Counted from the first letter of the stretch, positions 1 through 8,852 are shown. The stretch: DNA of 64,000 nt from CAJBNH01 sp964447285 (GCA_964447285.1 CAYURO010000023.1:1-64000); one strand, 5' to 3'. Numbers and translations: made by a program. Notes: a model not told the origin generated them from the letters alone.

Positions 1-84
1 GGGTGGCGCGAAGCGACGGGGTGAGGCGCGCAAGTCCTTGGCATCAGCTCTGATTCTTGCAGATGCGACCAATCCTAAGGGCGG

Positions 85-125
85 CCCCCTCTGGACGGCA
101 CCTTCCGCGCCGTCCAGGAGGGGGG
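85..125 (-). terminator. Hairpin terminator candidate after pckA
   Basis: A near-perfect inverted repeat (CCCCCTCTGGACGG at 85-98, CCGTCCAGGAGGGGGG at 110-125, one bulged base, 11-nt loop) lies 11 nt past the pckA stop in the direction of transcription. The strong GC stem suits an intrinsic terminator, but no clear U-run follows on the minus strand. Confidence 0.5.
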
Positions 126-135
126 GCGCTGACCG

Positions 136-1779
136 CTATCGCCGCTTCGGCCCCGCGGCCGCGACCTCGGGAGGGCAGCCATCGGCAAACTTCTTGAAGT
201 TGTCGATGAAGCGCGAACCGAGCTCGAAGTAGCGATCCCAATAGGCCTTTTGGTCGGGCCACGAGGTCTCGGGGTTCAGCACGCCCTGGGGCACGCCGTC
301 GCACTCGGTCGGCACCTCGAACCCGAACACGGGGTCCTGGCGATAGGCGACGTGGTCGAGCTTGCCGTCGAGCGCCGCATTGAGCAGCGCGCGGGTGTGG
401 CGGATGCTGATGCGCTTGCCCACGCGGTACGGGCCGCCCACCCAGCCGGTGTTGACCAGCCAGCAGCGCACGCCGTAGCGGTCGATCTTGCGCTTGAGCA
501 GGTCCGCGTAAAAGCCCGGATGGTGCACCATGAAGGGACCGCCGAAACACGTCGAGAACGTGATCGTCGGCTCCTTGTTCATGTCCATCTCGGTGCCGCT
601 GACCTTGGCCGTGTAGCCCGAGATGAAGTGGTACAGCGCCTGCTCGGTCGACAGTCGCGCGATCGGGGGCATCACGCCCGACGCATCGCACGTCAGCATC
701 ACAATGTCGCGCGGGTGGCCGGCGCGCTTGGACGGCACCGAATTGCCGATAAATTCCATGGGGTACGACGCGCGCGTGTTCTCCGTGTGGCGGTCGTCGT
801 CCAGATCCAGCACGCGGGAGACTGGGTCGTAGACGACGTTCTCGAGGATCGTCCCGAACCGGTGGGTGCAGGCGTAGATCTCGGGTTCGGCCGTCGCCGA
901 CAGGCTGATCACCTTGGCATAGCAGCCGTTTTCGTGGTTGAAGACGCCCGCGTCGCTCCACCCGTGCTCGTCGTCGCCGATCAGGTTGCGGTTGGGGTCG
1001 GCCGACAACGTCGTCTTTCCCGTGCCCGACAGGCCGAAGAAGATGGCCACCGCGCCGTCACGCCCGACGTTGGCCGAGCAGTGCATCGACATCACGCCCT
1101 TCAGGGGCAGGATGTAGTTCATCACCGTGAACAACGACTTCTTGATCTCGCCGGCATAGCCCGTGCCGCCGATGATCGCGATCTTCTGGTCGAAGCTGAG
1201 CACGATGAAGGTCTTGGTCGCGGTCGAGTCGATCTCGGGCATGCCCTGGAACGACGGCGCACAGATCAGCGTGAATTCAGGCACGAAGCGCGCCGACTCG
1301 TCGGGGTTCTCGACGGGCAGGAACATGTTGCGCGCAAACAGGCTGTGCCACGCGTACTCGGTGATGATGCGGACGGCGATGCGGTGCTCGGGGTCTGCGC
1401 CGACGTAGCAGTCTTGCACGAACACGTCGTGGCCCTGCAGAAAGCCCTGCAGGCGGGCGTACAGGATGCCGAACTTCTCGGGCGTATACGGGCGGTTGTA
1501 CTGCCCCCACCAGACGTGATCTTCAGAGCCGGGCTCTTTGACCACGAACTTGTCGTTGGCCGCGCGCGCCGTGTGCTTGCCGGTCGAGCAGACGAAGGGG
1601 CCGCCTTGGGCGATGCGCCCCTCCTTGCGGAACAGCGCCTCTTCGTACAGCGCGGGCGTATTGAGGTTCCAGTACACGCCACCCAGGTTCTGCAACCCGT
1701 GATTTTCGAGTCCGAATGAGCTCTTGACCGCCTTGGACTCGGGCGTGGCGGGCGTCTTGATGTCGAGCAAGTTGATCAT
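136..1779 (-). CDS. pckA: Phosphoenolpyruvate carboxykinase (ATP)
   Basis: ATP-dependent PEP carboxykinase converts oxaloacetate and ATP to phosphoenolpyruvate, ADP and CO2, the first committed step of gluconeogenesis, in the cytosol. The 547-residue product is close to the usual 530-540. It has the kinase-1a P-loop GLSGTGKTTLS (residues 249-259), the following GDDEHGW metal-binding segment and the family stretch GGTGYAGEIKKS near residue 204. The start has AGGAAGG about seven bases upstream. It lies 13 nt after the aminotransferase stop, so the two are probably one operon in which transamination feeds oxaloacetate to this enzyme. Identification is by family motifs and is firm. Confidence 0.97.
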   Translation of the reverse strand: MINLLDIKTPATPESKAVKSSFGLENHGLQNLGGVYWNLNTPALYEEALFRKEGRIAQGGPFVCSTGKHTARAANDKFVVKEPGSEDHVWWGQYNRPYTPEKFGILYARLQGFLQGHDVFVQDCYVGADPEHRIAVRIITEYAWHSLFARNMFLPVENPDESARFVPEFTLICAPSFQGMPEIDSTATKTFIVLSFDQKIAIIGGTGYAGEIKKSLFTVMNYILPLKGVMSMHCSANVGRDGAVAIFFGLSGTGKTTLSADPNRNLIGDDEHGWSDAGVFNHENGCYAKVISLSATAEPEIYACTHRFGTILENVVYDPVSRVLDLDDDRHTENTRASYPMEFIGNSVPSKRAGHPRDIVMLTCDASGVMPPIARLSTEQALYHFISGYTAKVSGTEMDMNKEPTITFSTCFGGPFMVHHPGFYADLLKRKIDRYGVRCWLVNTGWVGGPYRVGKRISIRHTRALLNAALDGKLDHVAYRQDPVFGFEVPTECDGVPQGVLNPETSWPDQKAYWDRYFELGSRFIDNFKKFADGCPPEVAAAGPKRR

Positions 1780-1792
1780 GGTGCCACCTTCC

Positions 1793-3010
1793 TCAAGTCC
1801 AATCGCGGACGAGCCTGCGGTCGCCGACGTAGATTTCCCTGGGAGCCTTGGGGTCGAGCGCCCACTTGATGCGCTCCAGGCCCTCGGTGATGTCCTTCAG
1901 CGACCCGCAGTACGACAACCGCAGGTGCCCCTCGAAGCCGAATTCCTTGCCCGGCACCGTGACGACCAGCGCCTTTTCAAGCAGGAACTGCGACAAGGCC
2001 TCAGAACTCTTGTTGTAGTAAGAGAAATCCGGCAGGCAGTAGAAGGTGCCTCCCGGTTGCTCCAGATAGACGTTGTCGAAGGACCGCAGCTCTTGAACCA
2101 TGATGTTGCGGGCGTTTTGCAGGGTTGCATTCAGGCTGTCGACCACGCCTTGCATCCCCAACAGCGCACCGACCGCCGCCGACTGCAGCAGCGCCGACGG
2201 GCACGACACGGTTTGGCCCTGCACGTTGGTCATGGTGCGGATGACGGCCTTGGACGCGATGGCCCAGCCGATGCGAAAGCCGGTCATGCCGTACAGCTTG
2301 GACAGGCCGTTGATCACCACAAGTCGCGAATTCTCGAACGGTTCCTTGACGAAGGCGTACGCCGGCGTCGGCTTGCGGCCGTCGAACACGAGTTTGTGGT
2401 AGATGTCGTCCATCACGAGCCACAGCTTCTTGCGCTCGCACAGCTCGACGATGCCCTGCACGAAGTCGTCGCTGTAGACGGCACCGCTCGGGTTGTTCGG
2501 GCTGTTGAGGATGATCATCTTGGTGTAGGAGTTGACCGCTGCCTCGATGTCCTTCAGGCGCGGCTGGAAGCGACCGTCCTCGGACTTCACGGTCACCGGT
2601 ACCGCATAGACCATCTTCACCATCTCGGGATAGCTGACCCAGTAGGGCGCCGGGATGATGACTTCGTCTTGCGGGTTCAGCACCGTCAGGAACAGCGAGT
2701 ACAGCGCCGCCTTGGCGCCGGGGGCGACCATGACGTTCTCGGGTCCGACGACCTTGCCGTAGCTCTCCTCCGTGTACCGGAGGATCGCTTTCTTCAGCGC
2801 GGGGATGCCGTCGGTCGGCGTGTACTTCACCTCTGCGGTACTGAGCTTGGCCGAGGCCGCCAGAATCGCGTCGATGGGGGTCTTGATCTTGGGTTCGCCG
2901 CTGCCGAGGTGAATCACGGCCTCGCCGCGTTCCTTCAGCAGGTTGGCTTTTTCATTCAGTTTGAGGGTCGGCGACTCGCCGATGGCCCTGGCCAGGACAC
3001 TGATGCTCAT
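1793..3010 (-). CDS. Class I PLP-dependent aminotransferase (aspartate-type)
   Basis: Fold-type I aminotransferase of 405 residues, most like bacterial aspartate aminotransferases of the I-gamma kind. Visible landmarks are NSPNNPSG (from residue 169), DDIYHKLVF (from 201), the PLP Schiff-base Lys238 in GLSKLYGMTGFR, and RLSY near the C terminus. An upstream ATG at 3073 would add 21 Pro/Ala-rich residues; the ATG at 3010 is preferred because GGAG precedes it and family similarity begins there. Aspartate/2-oxoglutarate is the likely substrate pair, inferred from family and from the pckA neighbour that would use the oxaloacetate. Other amino-acid specificities cannot be excluded. Confidence 0.88.
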   Translation of the reverse strand: MSISVLARAIGESPTLKLNEKANLLKERGEAVIHLGSGEPKIKTPIDAILAASAKLSTAEVKYTPTDGIPALKKAILRYTEESYGKVVGPENVMVAPGAKAALYSLFLTVLNPQDEVIIPAPYWVSYPEMVKMVYAVPVTVKSEDGRFQPRLKDIEAAVNSYTKMIILNSPNNPSGAVYSDDFVQGIVELCERKKLWLVMDDIYHKLVFDGRKPTPAYAFVKEPFENSRLVVINGLSKLYGMTGFRIGWAIASKAVIRTMTNVQGQTVSCPSALLQSAAVGALLGMQGVVDSLNATLQNARNIMVQELRSFDNVYLEQPGGTFYCLPDFSYYNKSSEALSQFLLEKALVVTVPGKEFGFEGHLRLSYCGSLKDITEGLERIKWALDPKAPREIYVGDRRLVRDWT

Positions 3011-3106
3011 CTTGGACTCCGTTGCAGCCGCCCGGGGCGCCGGAGGATGTCTGGGAATCAGGGGGGGAGACACATGGCCCGGCTACGCACCGAACCACGA
3101 CGACTG

Positions 3107-3132
3107 TTGCCACAGGCCAGCGCGAGTGGCAA
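3107..3132. promoter_or_regulatory. Dyad TTGCCAC-N12-GTGGCAA in a divergent intergenic region
   Basis: Perfect 7-bp inverted repeat with a 12-nt spacer between the aminotransferase-pckA operon and rplC. Size and place suit an operator for the leftward operon, but no factor is identified. The rest of 3011-3193 shows no gene. Confidence 0.3.
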
Positions 3133-3193
3133 GCGGGGGCGGGAACGATGCAGCGAAAGGCCGCCACCCCCGCGCGTGCCTTGGGTTTTCACC

Positions 3194-3222
3194 TTGACGC
3201 CGCCTGTCTTCTGGCGTACTCT
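3194..3222 (+). promoter_or_regulatory. Sigma70-type promoter candidate for rplC
   Basis: TTGACG and TACTCT are separated by 17 nt, about 155 nt upstream of the rplC start. The match to -35/-10 consensus is good for this GC-rich sequence. It would give a leader of roughly 150 nt that includes the foldable segment at 3271-3332. Confidence 0.5.
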
Positions 3223-3270
3223 CTCGCCCCTTCCGCCCACTCGTTCTCGGGTTCGTGCGGAAAACCTAGG

Positions 3271-3332
3271 GGATCGATGCTGCGCCCTTCGGGGTCCCAG
3301 CCGCGTTTGTAGCGGCCGCAGTTGAACGATCC
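3271..3332 (+). ncRNA. Structured 5' leader candidate of rplC
   Basis: The segment can fold as a closed branched structure: GGATCG (3271-3276) with CGATCC (3327-3332), CTGCG (3280-3284) with CGCAG (3317-3321), a CCC-UUCG-GGG tetraloop hairpin (3285-3294), and GCCGC (3300-3304) with GCGGC (3312-3316). It lies between the candidate promoter and the L3 start. Ribosomal-protein leaders are often autoregulatory, so an L3-binding or attenuating role is possible; this is inference from pairing alone. Confidence 0.4.
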
Positions 3333-3377
3333 GGCCTCCACCAAGGGCGCGCCTGGACGCGCTGCAGGAGCAAGCAA

Positions 3378-4043
3378 ATGGCAAAGGGTCTTTTCGGTCG
3401 CAAGTTGGGCATGACGCAGGTGTTCGACCTCAACGGCAATCGCTTGGGGGTCACGGTCCTGGAAGTTGGTCCCTGCCCGATCGTCCGCATCAAGTCCGCC
3501 ACCGGCCCGGACGGCTACAACGCCATCCTGATCGCGTACGGCAAGGCCAAGCAGAGCCGCGTCACCAAGCCCAAGGCTGGTCTGTTCAAGAAGGCCGGTC
3601 TCGAGCCTCTGGCGCACCTGCGTGAGATGCGCGTGGAAGCCGATGACGTCGCGTCGGTCGAGGTCGGCATGGTGTTGGACGCGTCGGTCTTCTCGGCCGG
3701 CCAGATCGTCGACGTCGTGGGCACCACCAAGGGCCGCGGCTTCACGGGCGTGATCAAGCGTCACAATTTCCACCAGCCCAAGGCGTCGCACGGTACGCAC
3801 GAAGTGTTCCGTCACGGCGGCTCGCTGGGCAGCAACACGACGCCCGGTCGCGTGGTGCTGGGTCGCAAGATGGCCGGCCAGTACGGCAACGAGCGCGTGA
3901 CCATCCAGAACCTGACGATCGCCAGCGTCGAGGCCGATCGCAATCTCGTCGTCATTCGCGGCAGCGTGCCGGGTGCCAACGGCTCGATCGTGTGGATTCA
4001 AGAGTCGGCCAAGGTCAAGCCGGCTGCCGGTCCCGCCAATTAG
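3378..4043 (+). CDS. rplC: 50S ribosomal protein L3
   Basis: Primary 23S rRNA-binding protein needed early in 50S assembly. The 221-residue product starts MAKGLFGRKLGMTQVF and carries the L3 core GRGFTGVIKRHNF, ASHG, TPGRV, GRKMAGQYGNERVTIQNL, with a short Lys/Ala/Pro tail. Length fits bacterial L3 (about 205-220). GCAGGAG lies just upstream of the ATG. It is not followed by rplD or any other ribosomal gene, so it stands apart from the S10 operon where L3 normally sits. It could be the only L3 gene, relocated, or a second copy. Confidence 0.95.
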   Translation: MAKGLFGRKLGMTQVFDLNGNRLGVTVLEVGPCPIVRIKSATGPDGYNAILIAYGKAKQSRVTKPKAGLFKKAGLEPLAHLREMRVEADDVASVEVGMVLDASVFSAGQIVDVVGTTKGRGFTGVIKRHNFHQPKASHGTHEVFRHGGSLGSNTTPGRVVLGRKMAGQYGNERVTIQNLTIASVEADRNLVVIRGSVPGANGSIVWIQESAKVKPAAGPAN

Positions 4044-4085
4044 TCCTGCGGAACGGGTGCCTTTCCCGCAGCGCAGGCTCCTGCC

Positions 4086-4514
4086 ATGAACCAAATGTTT
4101 CGCCGCCGCGAAGGCACCGGAGCTATGTACGCCGACAACCGGCGGCGGGCTCCGCGGTCGCTGGCGCGGCACAAGCGGCGATCGGGCATGTTCCGGGGGC
4201 CCAATCGCGATCGTCCCTGGGCGCAGGAAAGCGATGATCCGGAACCGCTGGACCACGTCGACCTCGCACAACTGATCGTCGCGGCCCGTCAGGTGGCTTC
4301 GACGCTGCTGGGACTGCTGGAGGACGTCGGCGGCTACATGCAAAAATGCCGGCGCACGCGACAGGCCATGGCCCCCGAGGTCATGGCCGACATGGGCGAT
4401 CTGTTGGACTGGTATCTGGTGCTGTACACGATCGGACTGATTGACCGGCAGGGCAGGTGGCTCGCGGGTGATCTGCTCGATCGAGAGGTGTTTCCCCCGT
4501 CGACCGGACGCTGA
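4086..4514 (+). CDS. Hypothetical protein, basic N terminus and helical C terminus
   Basis: I do not recognise this 142-residue product. Residues 1-45 are very rich in Arg and probably disordered; from about residue 55 the sequence looks helical (DLAQLIVAARQVASTLLGLLEDVG), with a hydrophobic, Trp-containing segment near residues 105-125. No signal peptide or transmembrane helix is evident. Codon use is strongly G/C at third positions, as in its neighbours, which supports a real gene. The start is uncertain: no good Shine-Dalgarno precedes 4086 and an internal ATG at 4125 is possible. It lies 42 nt after rplC. Confidence 0.6.
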   Translation: MNQMFRRREGTGAMYADNRRRAPRSLARHKRRSGMFRGPNRDRPWAQESDDPEPLDHVDLAQLIVAARQVASTLLGLLEDVGGYMQKCRRTRQAMAPEVMADMGDLLDWYLVLYTIGLIDRQGRWLAGDLLDREVFPPSTGR

Positions 4515-4585
4515 GTCCCGCGGCGACCGCCATCCGGCGGATGCAACGGAACCCGGCGGCAGCAACTGAAGTGGGGTGAGGTTCG

Positions 4586-5686
4586 ATGCGCGTCACCTTC
4601 CCGGCCGTCATGGATGCCTACGCTTGCTCCGACCAGCGGTGCGCTTGCAGGAACAGCCTGCGGGCGGCGGCTGCGACCGGGGCCTCGACTGCAGACAAGT
4701 TTCCCTTTCACGATGCAGAGTTGGCCCTAATCGGTGGTGCTGCTCCGGGGCGAACCGGTGACGATGCCGTCGCGTTGGCAGGTGCCGACCTGGTCGACCG
4801 CTTCGGCGACTATCCGATCGTGGCCGTGGCGACGCCGGATGGGGTTGAGTTGTCGTTTGCCAGCCTGTGTCCGACGGTGCAGGCGCTGTTTGCCCGCAAC
4901 GTCGAGCCCATCGCCTTGGCGCGGGCCGAGGGCGGCTGGCGTGTGGGGCTGCGCGTCTTTCACCACGCCGACAAGCTGAGAGAGGTGCGCCTGTCGCCTC
5001 GGCGGTCGCTGCCGTGGAAGGAATTCGCGGCCTTTCGCGAGTCGGTGCTGGACCTCGTTGCCGAGCCGACCTTGCCGCTGCTGGCGCGACTGGCGCGGGT
5101 GGCGGGCTTGGTCGATCTGCTGGTGTCTGAGCGCTCGGCGCCCGGACTCGTGCCGCCGCTAACGGCGCGCGGGTTCCTTGCGTTCCGCGGTTTCGTCGAG
5201 TCGCGGGTGGCGTCGGCGGAACCCGAGGCGCTGGCGGAGTTTGCCGCACGGACCCACGCGTTTTGGGGCCCGAGCGTGGGACTGCAGTCGCTGGAAGTGC
5301 CGGGGCTATTGGATGCGCTGGGCGCGGATTGGCGAGGCCAGCTGCGGACTTGGGTGGTGCCGGTGGAGCGTCGACTCGGTCCGGTGCTGGAGGCGTGGCT
5401 GGGCGCGCGCTTGTTCGCGACGCCGCTGGACCGCGACCAGTCGATCGCGCGCGGCTACAGCGAGTTGTTCGAGGGCTTTGCCGTTGCGCTGCGGTTCGCC
5501 GCTGCTCTGGGCGAGGTACGCCAAGCCCCCGTCGATGAAAACGGAATCGCTGCGGCGCTTGCGCTGGGCGAGCATTTGGTGGCCAGTGAGGGAGCGCCGT
5601 TGCCGGCCTTCGAGCTGCCCCGTGACCTGCACGACAAGGGTCCGCGCATGGCCGACCTGGACATGACGCTGGAGAGCATCTGCTGA
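4586..5686 (+). CDS. Hypothetical protein upstream of hemC
   Basis: A 366-residue protein I do not recognise. Near the N terminus a small Cys cluster (CSDQRCAC, about residues 14-21) could bind metal or an iron-sulfur centre; the rest is Leu/Ala/Arg-rich and looks mostly helical, without a signal peptide. GTGAGG precedes the ATG. It ends 41 nt before hemC and is probably the first gene of the haem operon, so a role linked to tetrapyrrole synthesis is possible, but only position supports that. Confidence 0.65.
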   Translation: MRVTFPAVMDAYACSDQRCACRNSLRAAAATGASTADKFPFHDAELALIGGAAPGRTGDDAVALAGADLVDRFGDYPIVAVATPDGVELSFASLCPTVQALFARNVEPIALARAEGGWRVGLRVFHHADKLREVRLSPRRSLPWKEFAAFRESVLDLVAEPTLPLLARLARVAGLVDLLVSERSAPGLVPPLTARGFLAFRGFVESRVASAEPEALAEFAARTHAFWGPSVGLQSLEVPGLLDALGADWRGQLRTWVVPVERRLGPVLEAWLGARLFATPLDRDQSIARGYSELFEGFAVALRFAAALGEVRQAPVDENGIAAALALGEHLVASEGAPLPAFELPRDLHDKGPRMADLDMTLESIC

Positions 5687-5727
5687 GGCCCGCGACCCAT
5701 CGGAAGAAACGTAAGGAAGGCAAGCAC

Positions 5728-6687
5728 ATGACCGTCATCGGAACCCGCGGCAGCGAACTCGCCCTGTGGCAGACGCACTACATTCAGGGGCGTCTGGGTG
5801 GCGAGGCGGCCGGCATCACGACCGAGATCATCAAGACTTCGGGCGACCGACTGCTGGACATTCCGTTGCAGAATCAGCTCGACAAGGGCTTCTTCACCAA
5901 GGAGTTGGAGGTCGCGCTGGCCGACCGCCGTGTCGACGTGGCCGTGCACTCGCTGAAGGACCTGCCGACGCAGATGCCGCCGGGTCTGGTGCTTGCGGCC
6001 GTTCCGGAGCGTGCGGACGTGGGCGACGTGCTGTTCGTGCACCGCGATCGCGTGGACCTGTCGCGGCGGTTGCCGGTGGTGGCGGGGGCGCGAGTGGGGA
6101 CGGCCTCGATGCGACGCAGCGCACTGCTGCAGCACGTGGACCCGGAGGCCAAGCCGGAGTTCCTGCGCGGCAACGTCCCGACGCGGCTGAACAAAGCCAA
6201 GACGGGCGAGTTGGACGCGGTGTTGCTGGCGCGCGCGGGCGTGTCGCGGCTGGGGCTGGACTGGGGCGATCTGGTGGTGTTCGACCTGGACCCGCAATGG
6301 TGGCTGCCGGCGGCGGCGCAGGGAGCTCTGGGCATCCAGGCCCGCGCCGACGATACCGAGCGGCTGCGGCTGCTTGCGACCGTCCACCACGCCCCGTCGG
6401 CGCAGGCAGTGGCGCTTGAACGCGGGTTGCTGCGACGGCTGGAGGGCGGGTGCCACTCGGCGTTCGGTGCGCTGGGTCGGGTCGATGCCTCGGGCGTTGC
6501 GACGCTGCGTGCGGGTCTGACCGACACGGCGGGCGCCTGGCACGCGATCGAGGTGGCCGGTGACCCGGAAAGTTTGATCGAGCGGGCCTATGAAGCCCTG
6601 CAGACCGTGCTGGCCGGCAAGTCGCACCCCGCCCGGCTGGACACCACGGAGGCGCAATGGGCCACGCCTGCCCGACCGTGGTCCTGA
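5728..6687 (+). CDS. hemC: Hydroxymethylbilane synthase (porphobilinogen deaminase)
   Basis: Polymerises four porphobilinogens to hydroxymethylbilane in the cytosol. The 319-residue product begins MTVIGTRGSELALWQT, shows VDVAVHSLKDLP (from residue 69) and the cofactor loop EGGCHSAFG, where Cys242 should carry the dipyrromethane cofactor. Length matches the family. AAGGAAGG lies upstream of the start. The 3' end overlaps hemD by 31 bp, indicating coupled expression of consecutive pathway steps. Confidence 0.96.
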   Translation: MTVIGTRGSELALWQTHYIQGRLGGEAAGITTEIIKTSGDRLLDIPLQNQLDKGFFTKELEVALADRRVDVAVHSLKDLPTQMPPGLVLAAVPERADVGDVLFVHRDRVDLSRRLPVVAGARVGTASMRRSALLQHVDPEAKPEFLRGNVPTRLNKAKTGELDAVLLARAGVSRLGLDWGDLVVFDLDPQWWLPAAAQGALGIQARADDTERLRLLATVHHAPSAQAVALERGLLRRLEGGCHSAFGALGRVDASGVATLRAGLTDTAGAWHAIEVAGDPESLIERAYEALQTVLAGKSHPARLDTTEAQWATPARPWS

Positions 6688-7481
6688 CCCGGTCTTGCGA
6701 CGACAACGCCCTCTTGCGCGAGCGCCTGGAAGCGCTGGGCACTGCCGTCATCGAGCTGCCCACGGCCGCCATCGTCGACCTGCCGCCGCAACCGGAAGTC
6801 GCGACGTGTCTGTCGCTCTGTGCCCAGGCGCAGGTGGTGGCCTTCACGTCGCGCCATGGCGTCGATGCGTGGTGCCGCCAGCTGGGCGCCCCGTCGCTGT
6901 TGGACGCGGTCCAGCGCGGAGCCTCGGTTGCTGCGGTGGGGAAGGGGACGGCAAGTGCGCTTGAGCGTTGGGGGATTCCCGTCGGCATTCAGGCCTCGGA
7001 TCCCATGACCGGCGCGCATCTGGCCCAGAGCATCGGCGACCACTTGATGCGCCTGAGTGACCACCAGACGTCTGCCGGGATGCCCGCGCGTACGCTGGCC
7101 GTGCAGGGACGCCAGGCCCGCCCGGAGCTGCTGCAAGGCCTGCGCGACCGCGGCCTGCCCGTCGACACCGCCGTCGTGTACGAGAATGTGACGCCCCCGC
7201 CCCCCACGCCTGCGCTCGCGGTCGCCTGCGCGCAAGCCGATGCCGTGTACCTGGCCGCTCCTTCAGCCGCCGACCGGGTGCTTGCGTGGGTGCCGCAACT
7301 GCGCGAAGTTCCACTCGTCGTCATCGGTCCCACGACCGCCACCGAGCTGCTGGAGCGCCACGGCCTGACCGCGGCCGCGGTGGCGGCTTCGGCGACCATC
7401 GACGCCGCCGTGCAGGCGTTGCAGCAGGTGCTCGCGAGCCGCACGCCCTTCCTCGATCCTTCCGACCGGAGTCCCGCATGA
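6657..7481 (+). CDS. hemD: Uroporphyrinogen-III synthase
   Basis: Cyclises hydroxymethylbilane with inversion of ring D. The family is poorly conserved; this 274-residue protein fits by length, by the start (VVLTRSCDDNALLRERLEALG), by the mid segment VVAFTSRHGVDAWC and by the second domain with VYLAAPSAADRVLAW and VVIGPTTATELLERHG. The start lies inside the end of hemC, and the stop overlaps the hemL start as ATGA. Context between hemC and hemL makes the call strong although catalytic residues cannot be pointed to. Confidence 0.9.
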   Translation: MGHACPTVVLTRSCDDNALLRERLEALGTAVIELPTAAIVDLPPQPEVATCLSLCAQAQVVAFTSRHGVDAWCRQLGAPSLLDAVQRGASVAAVGKGTASALERWGIPVGIQASDPMTGAHLAQSIGDHLMRLSDHQTSAGMPARTLAVQGRQARPELLQGLRDRGLPVDTAVVYENVTPPPPTPALAVACAQADAVYLAAPSAADRVLAWVPQLREVPLVVIGPTTATELLERHGLTAAAVAASATIDAAVQALQQVLASRTPFLDPSDRSPA

Positions 7482-8851
7482 CCACTCGCAAGTCCGCATC
7501 TGCCAAGTCCCCCAAGCCGGCCCCGGCTGCCTCGACCTCTGCCGCCACCCCCGTCACGGGAGGACACGCGAAGTCGCAGCAGTGGTTCGCCCGCGCCAAG
7601 ACCCTGATCCCCGGCGGCGTCAACAGTCCGGTGCGCGCGTGCAAGTCGGTGCACGGCGAGCCGATCTACATCGCCGAGGCCGCCGGCAGCCACATCACCG
7701 ACGTCGACGGCAACCGCTACATCGACTTCTGCATGTCGTGGGGACCGCTGATCCTGGGCCATGCTGATCCGCAAGTGGTCAAGGCCGTTCAGGAAGCTGC
7801 GCCGCGCGGGCTGAGCTACGGTGCCTGCCACCCGGCTGAGGTCGCCATCGCGCAGGCGCTGGTCGACGGCTTTCCGGGCTTCGAGATGGCGCGTTTGGTC
7901 AGCAGCGGCACCGAGGCCGTGATGACGGCGCTGCGATTGGCGCGGGGGGCCACGGGGCGCTCGCTGATCGTCAAGTTCGAGGGCGGCTACCACGGTCACA
8001 GCGACGGTCTGCTGGTCAAGGCAGGCTCGGGGCTGATCACGGGAGCGAAGCCGGGCGCCGAGGCATCCAGCGCAGGCATTCCCAAGGAACTCGCGGCGTT
8101 GACGATCTCGGTGCCGCTGGGCGACTTGCGGGCGGTCGAGAAGCTGTTCGCATTCCACGGGTCGAAGATCGCCGCGGTCATCATCGAGCCGATGCCTGCG
8201 AACAATGGACTGCTGTTGCAGACGCCGGAATTCCTCAAGGGTCTGCGCAGGATCACCGCCGCCAACGGCACGCTGCTGATCTTCGACGAGGTCATCTCCG
8301 GCTTCCGCCTGCGTTACGGCGGGTACGGCGGACTGGTCGATGTGCAGCCCGATCTGGTGACGCTGGGCAAGATCATCGGCGGCGGAATGCCCATCGGTGC
8401 CATCGTGGGGACGCGCAAGCTGATCGACCTGCTGGCGCCCGTGGGTCCCGTCTATCAGGCGGGCACTTTGAGCGGCAATCCGGTGTCGGTCGCCGCGGGG
8501 TTGGAGACGTTGAAGCGCCTGCAAGACCCAAAGACTTACGCGTACATCGACGGTTTGGGCGCGCGTCTGGAGCAGCGACTGGCTGCGGCCGGTCCGGCTT
8601 GGTTGCGGGTGCGCCGCCTGGGCTCGATCGCGTGGCCGTACTTCGACACCAGCGAGTTCCCGGTGAACGCCGACACGATCTCGGCCAAGGCCATCGAGCG
8701 GTTCAACGCCATGTATGCCGCGGTGTTGGCCCAAGGCGTGTACCTGCCGCCGTCGGCCTACGAAGTCTGGTTCCTGTCGCTGGCCCACACCAAAGCCGAC
8801 GTCGATGCCTTGGCCGATGCCCTGATCGCGGCCGCCGCGCAGGTCGACTGA
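7478..8851 (+). CDS. hemL: Glutamate-1-semialdehyde 2,1-aminomutase
   Basis: PLP enzyme that moves the amino group of glutamate-1-semialdehyde to give 5-aminolevulinate, the second step of the C5 route (the first, HemA, is encoded at 56.9 kb). From the ATG at 7478 it has 457 residues. It shows LIPGGVNSPVRA, the PLP Lys298 in TLGKIIGGGMPIGA, and FDEVISGFR. About 28 extra Ala/Pro/Lys-rich residues precede the usual start. GGAG lies six bases upstream and the start overlaps the hemD stop. A longer frame extending into hemD is not credible. Confidence 0.96.
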   Translation: MTTRKSASAKSPKPAPAASTSAATPVTGGHAKSQQWFARAKTLIPGGVNSPVRACKSVHGEPIYIAEAAGSHITDVDGNRYIDFCMSWGPLILGHADPQVVKAVQEAAPRGLSYGACHPAEVAIAQALVDGFPGFEMARLVSSGTEAVMTALRLARGATGRSLIVKFEGGYHGHSDGLLVKAGSGLITGAKPGAEASSAGIPKELAALTISVPLGDLRAVEKLFAFHGSKIAAVIIEPMPANNGLLLQTPEFLKGLRRITAANGTLLIFDEVISGFRLRYGGYGGLVDVQPDLVTLGKIIGGGMPIGAIVGTRKLIDLLAPVGPVYQAGTLSGNPVSVAAGLETLKRLQDPKTYAYIDGLGARLEQRLAAAGPAWLRVRRLGSIAWPYFDTSEFPVNADTISAKAIERFNAMYAAVLAQGVYLPPSAYEVWFLSLAHTKADVDALADALIAAAAQVD

Positions 8852-8852
8852 C

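Noticed and set aside
7286..7477. Upstream extension of hemL
   Set aside because: Lies in the hemD coding region in another frame; the ATG at 7478 has a ribosome site and the usual start-stop overlap.
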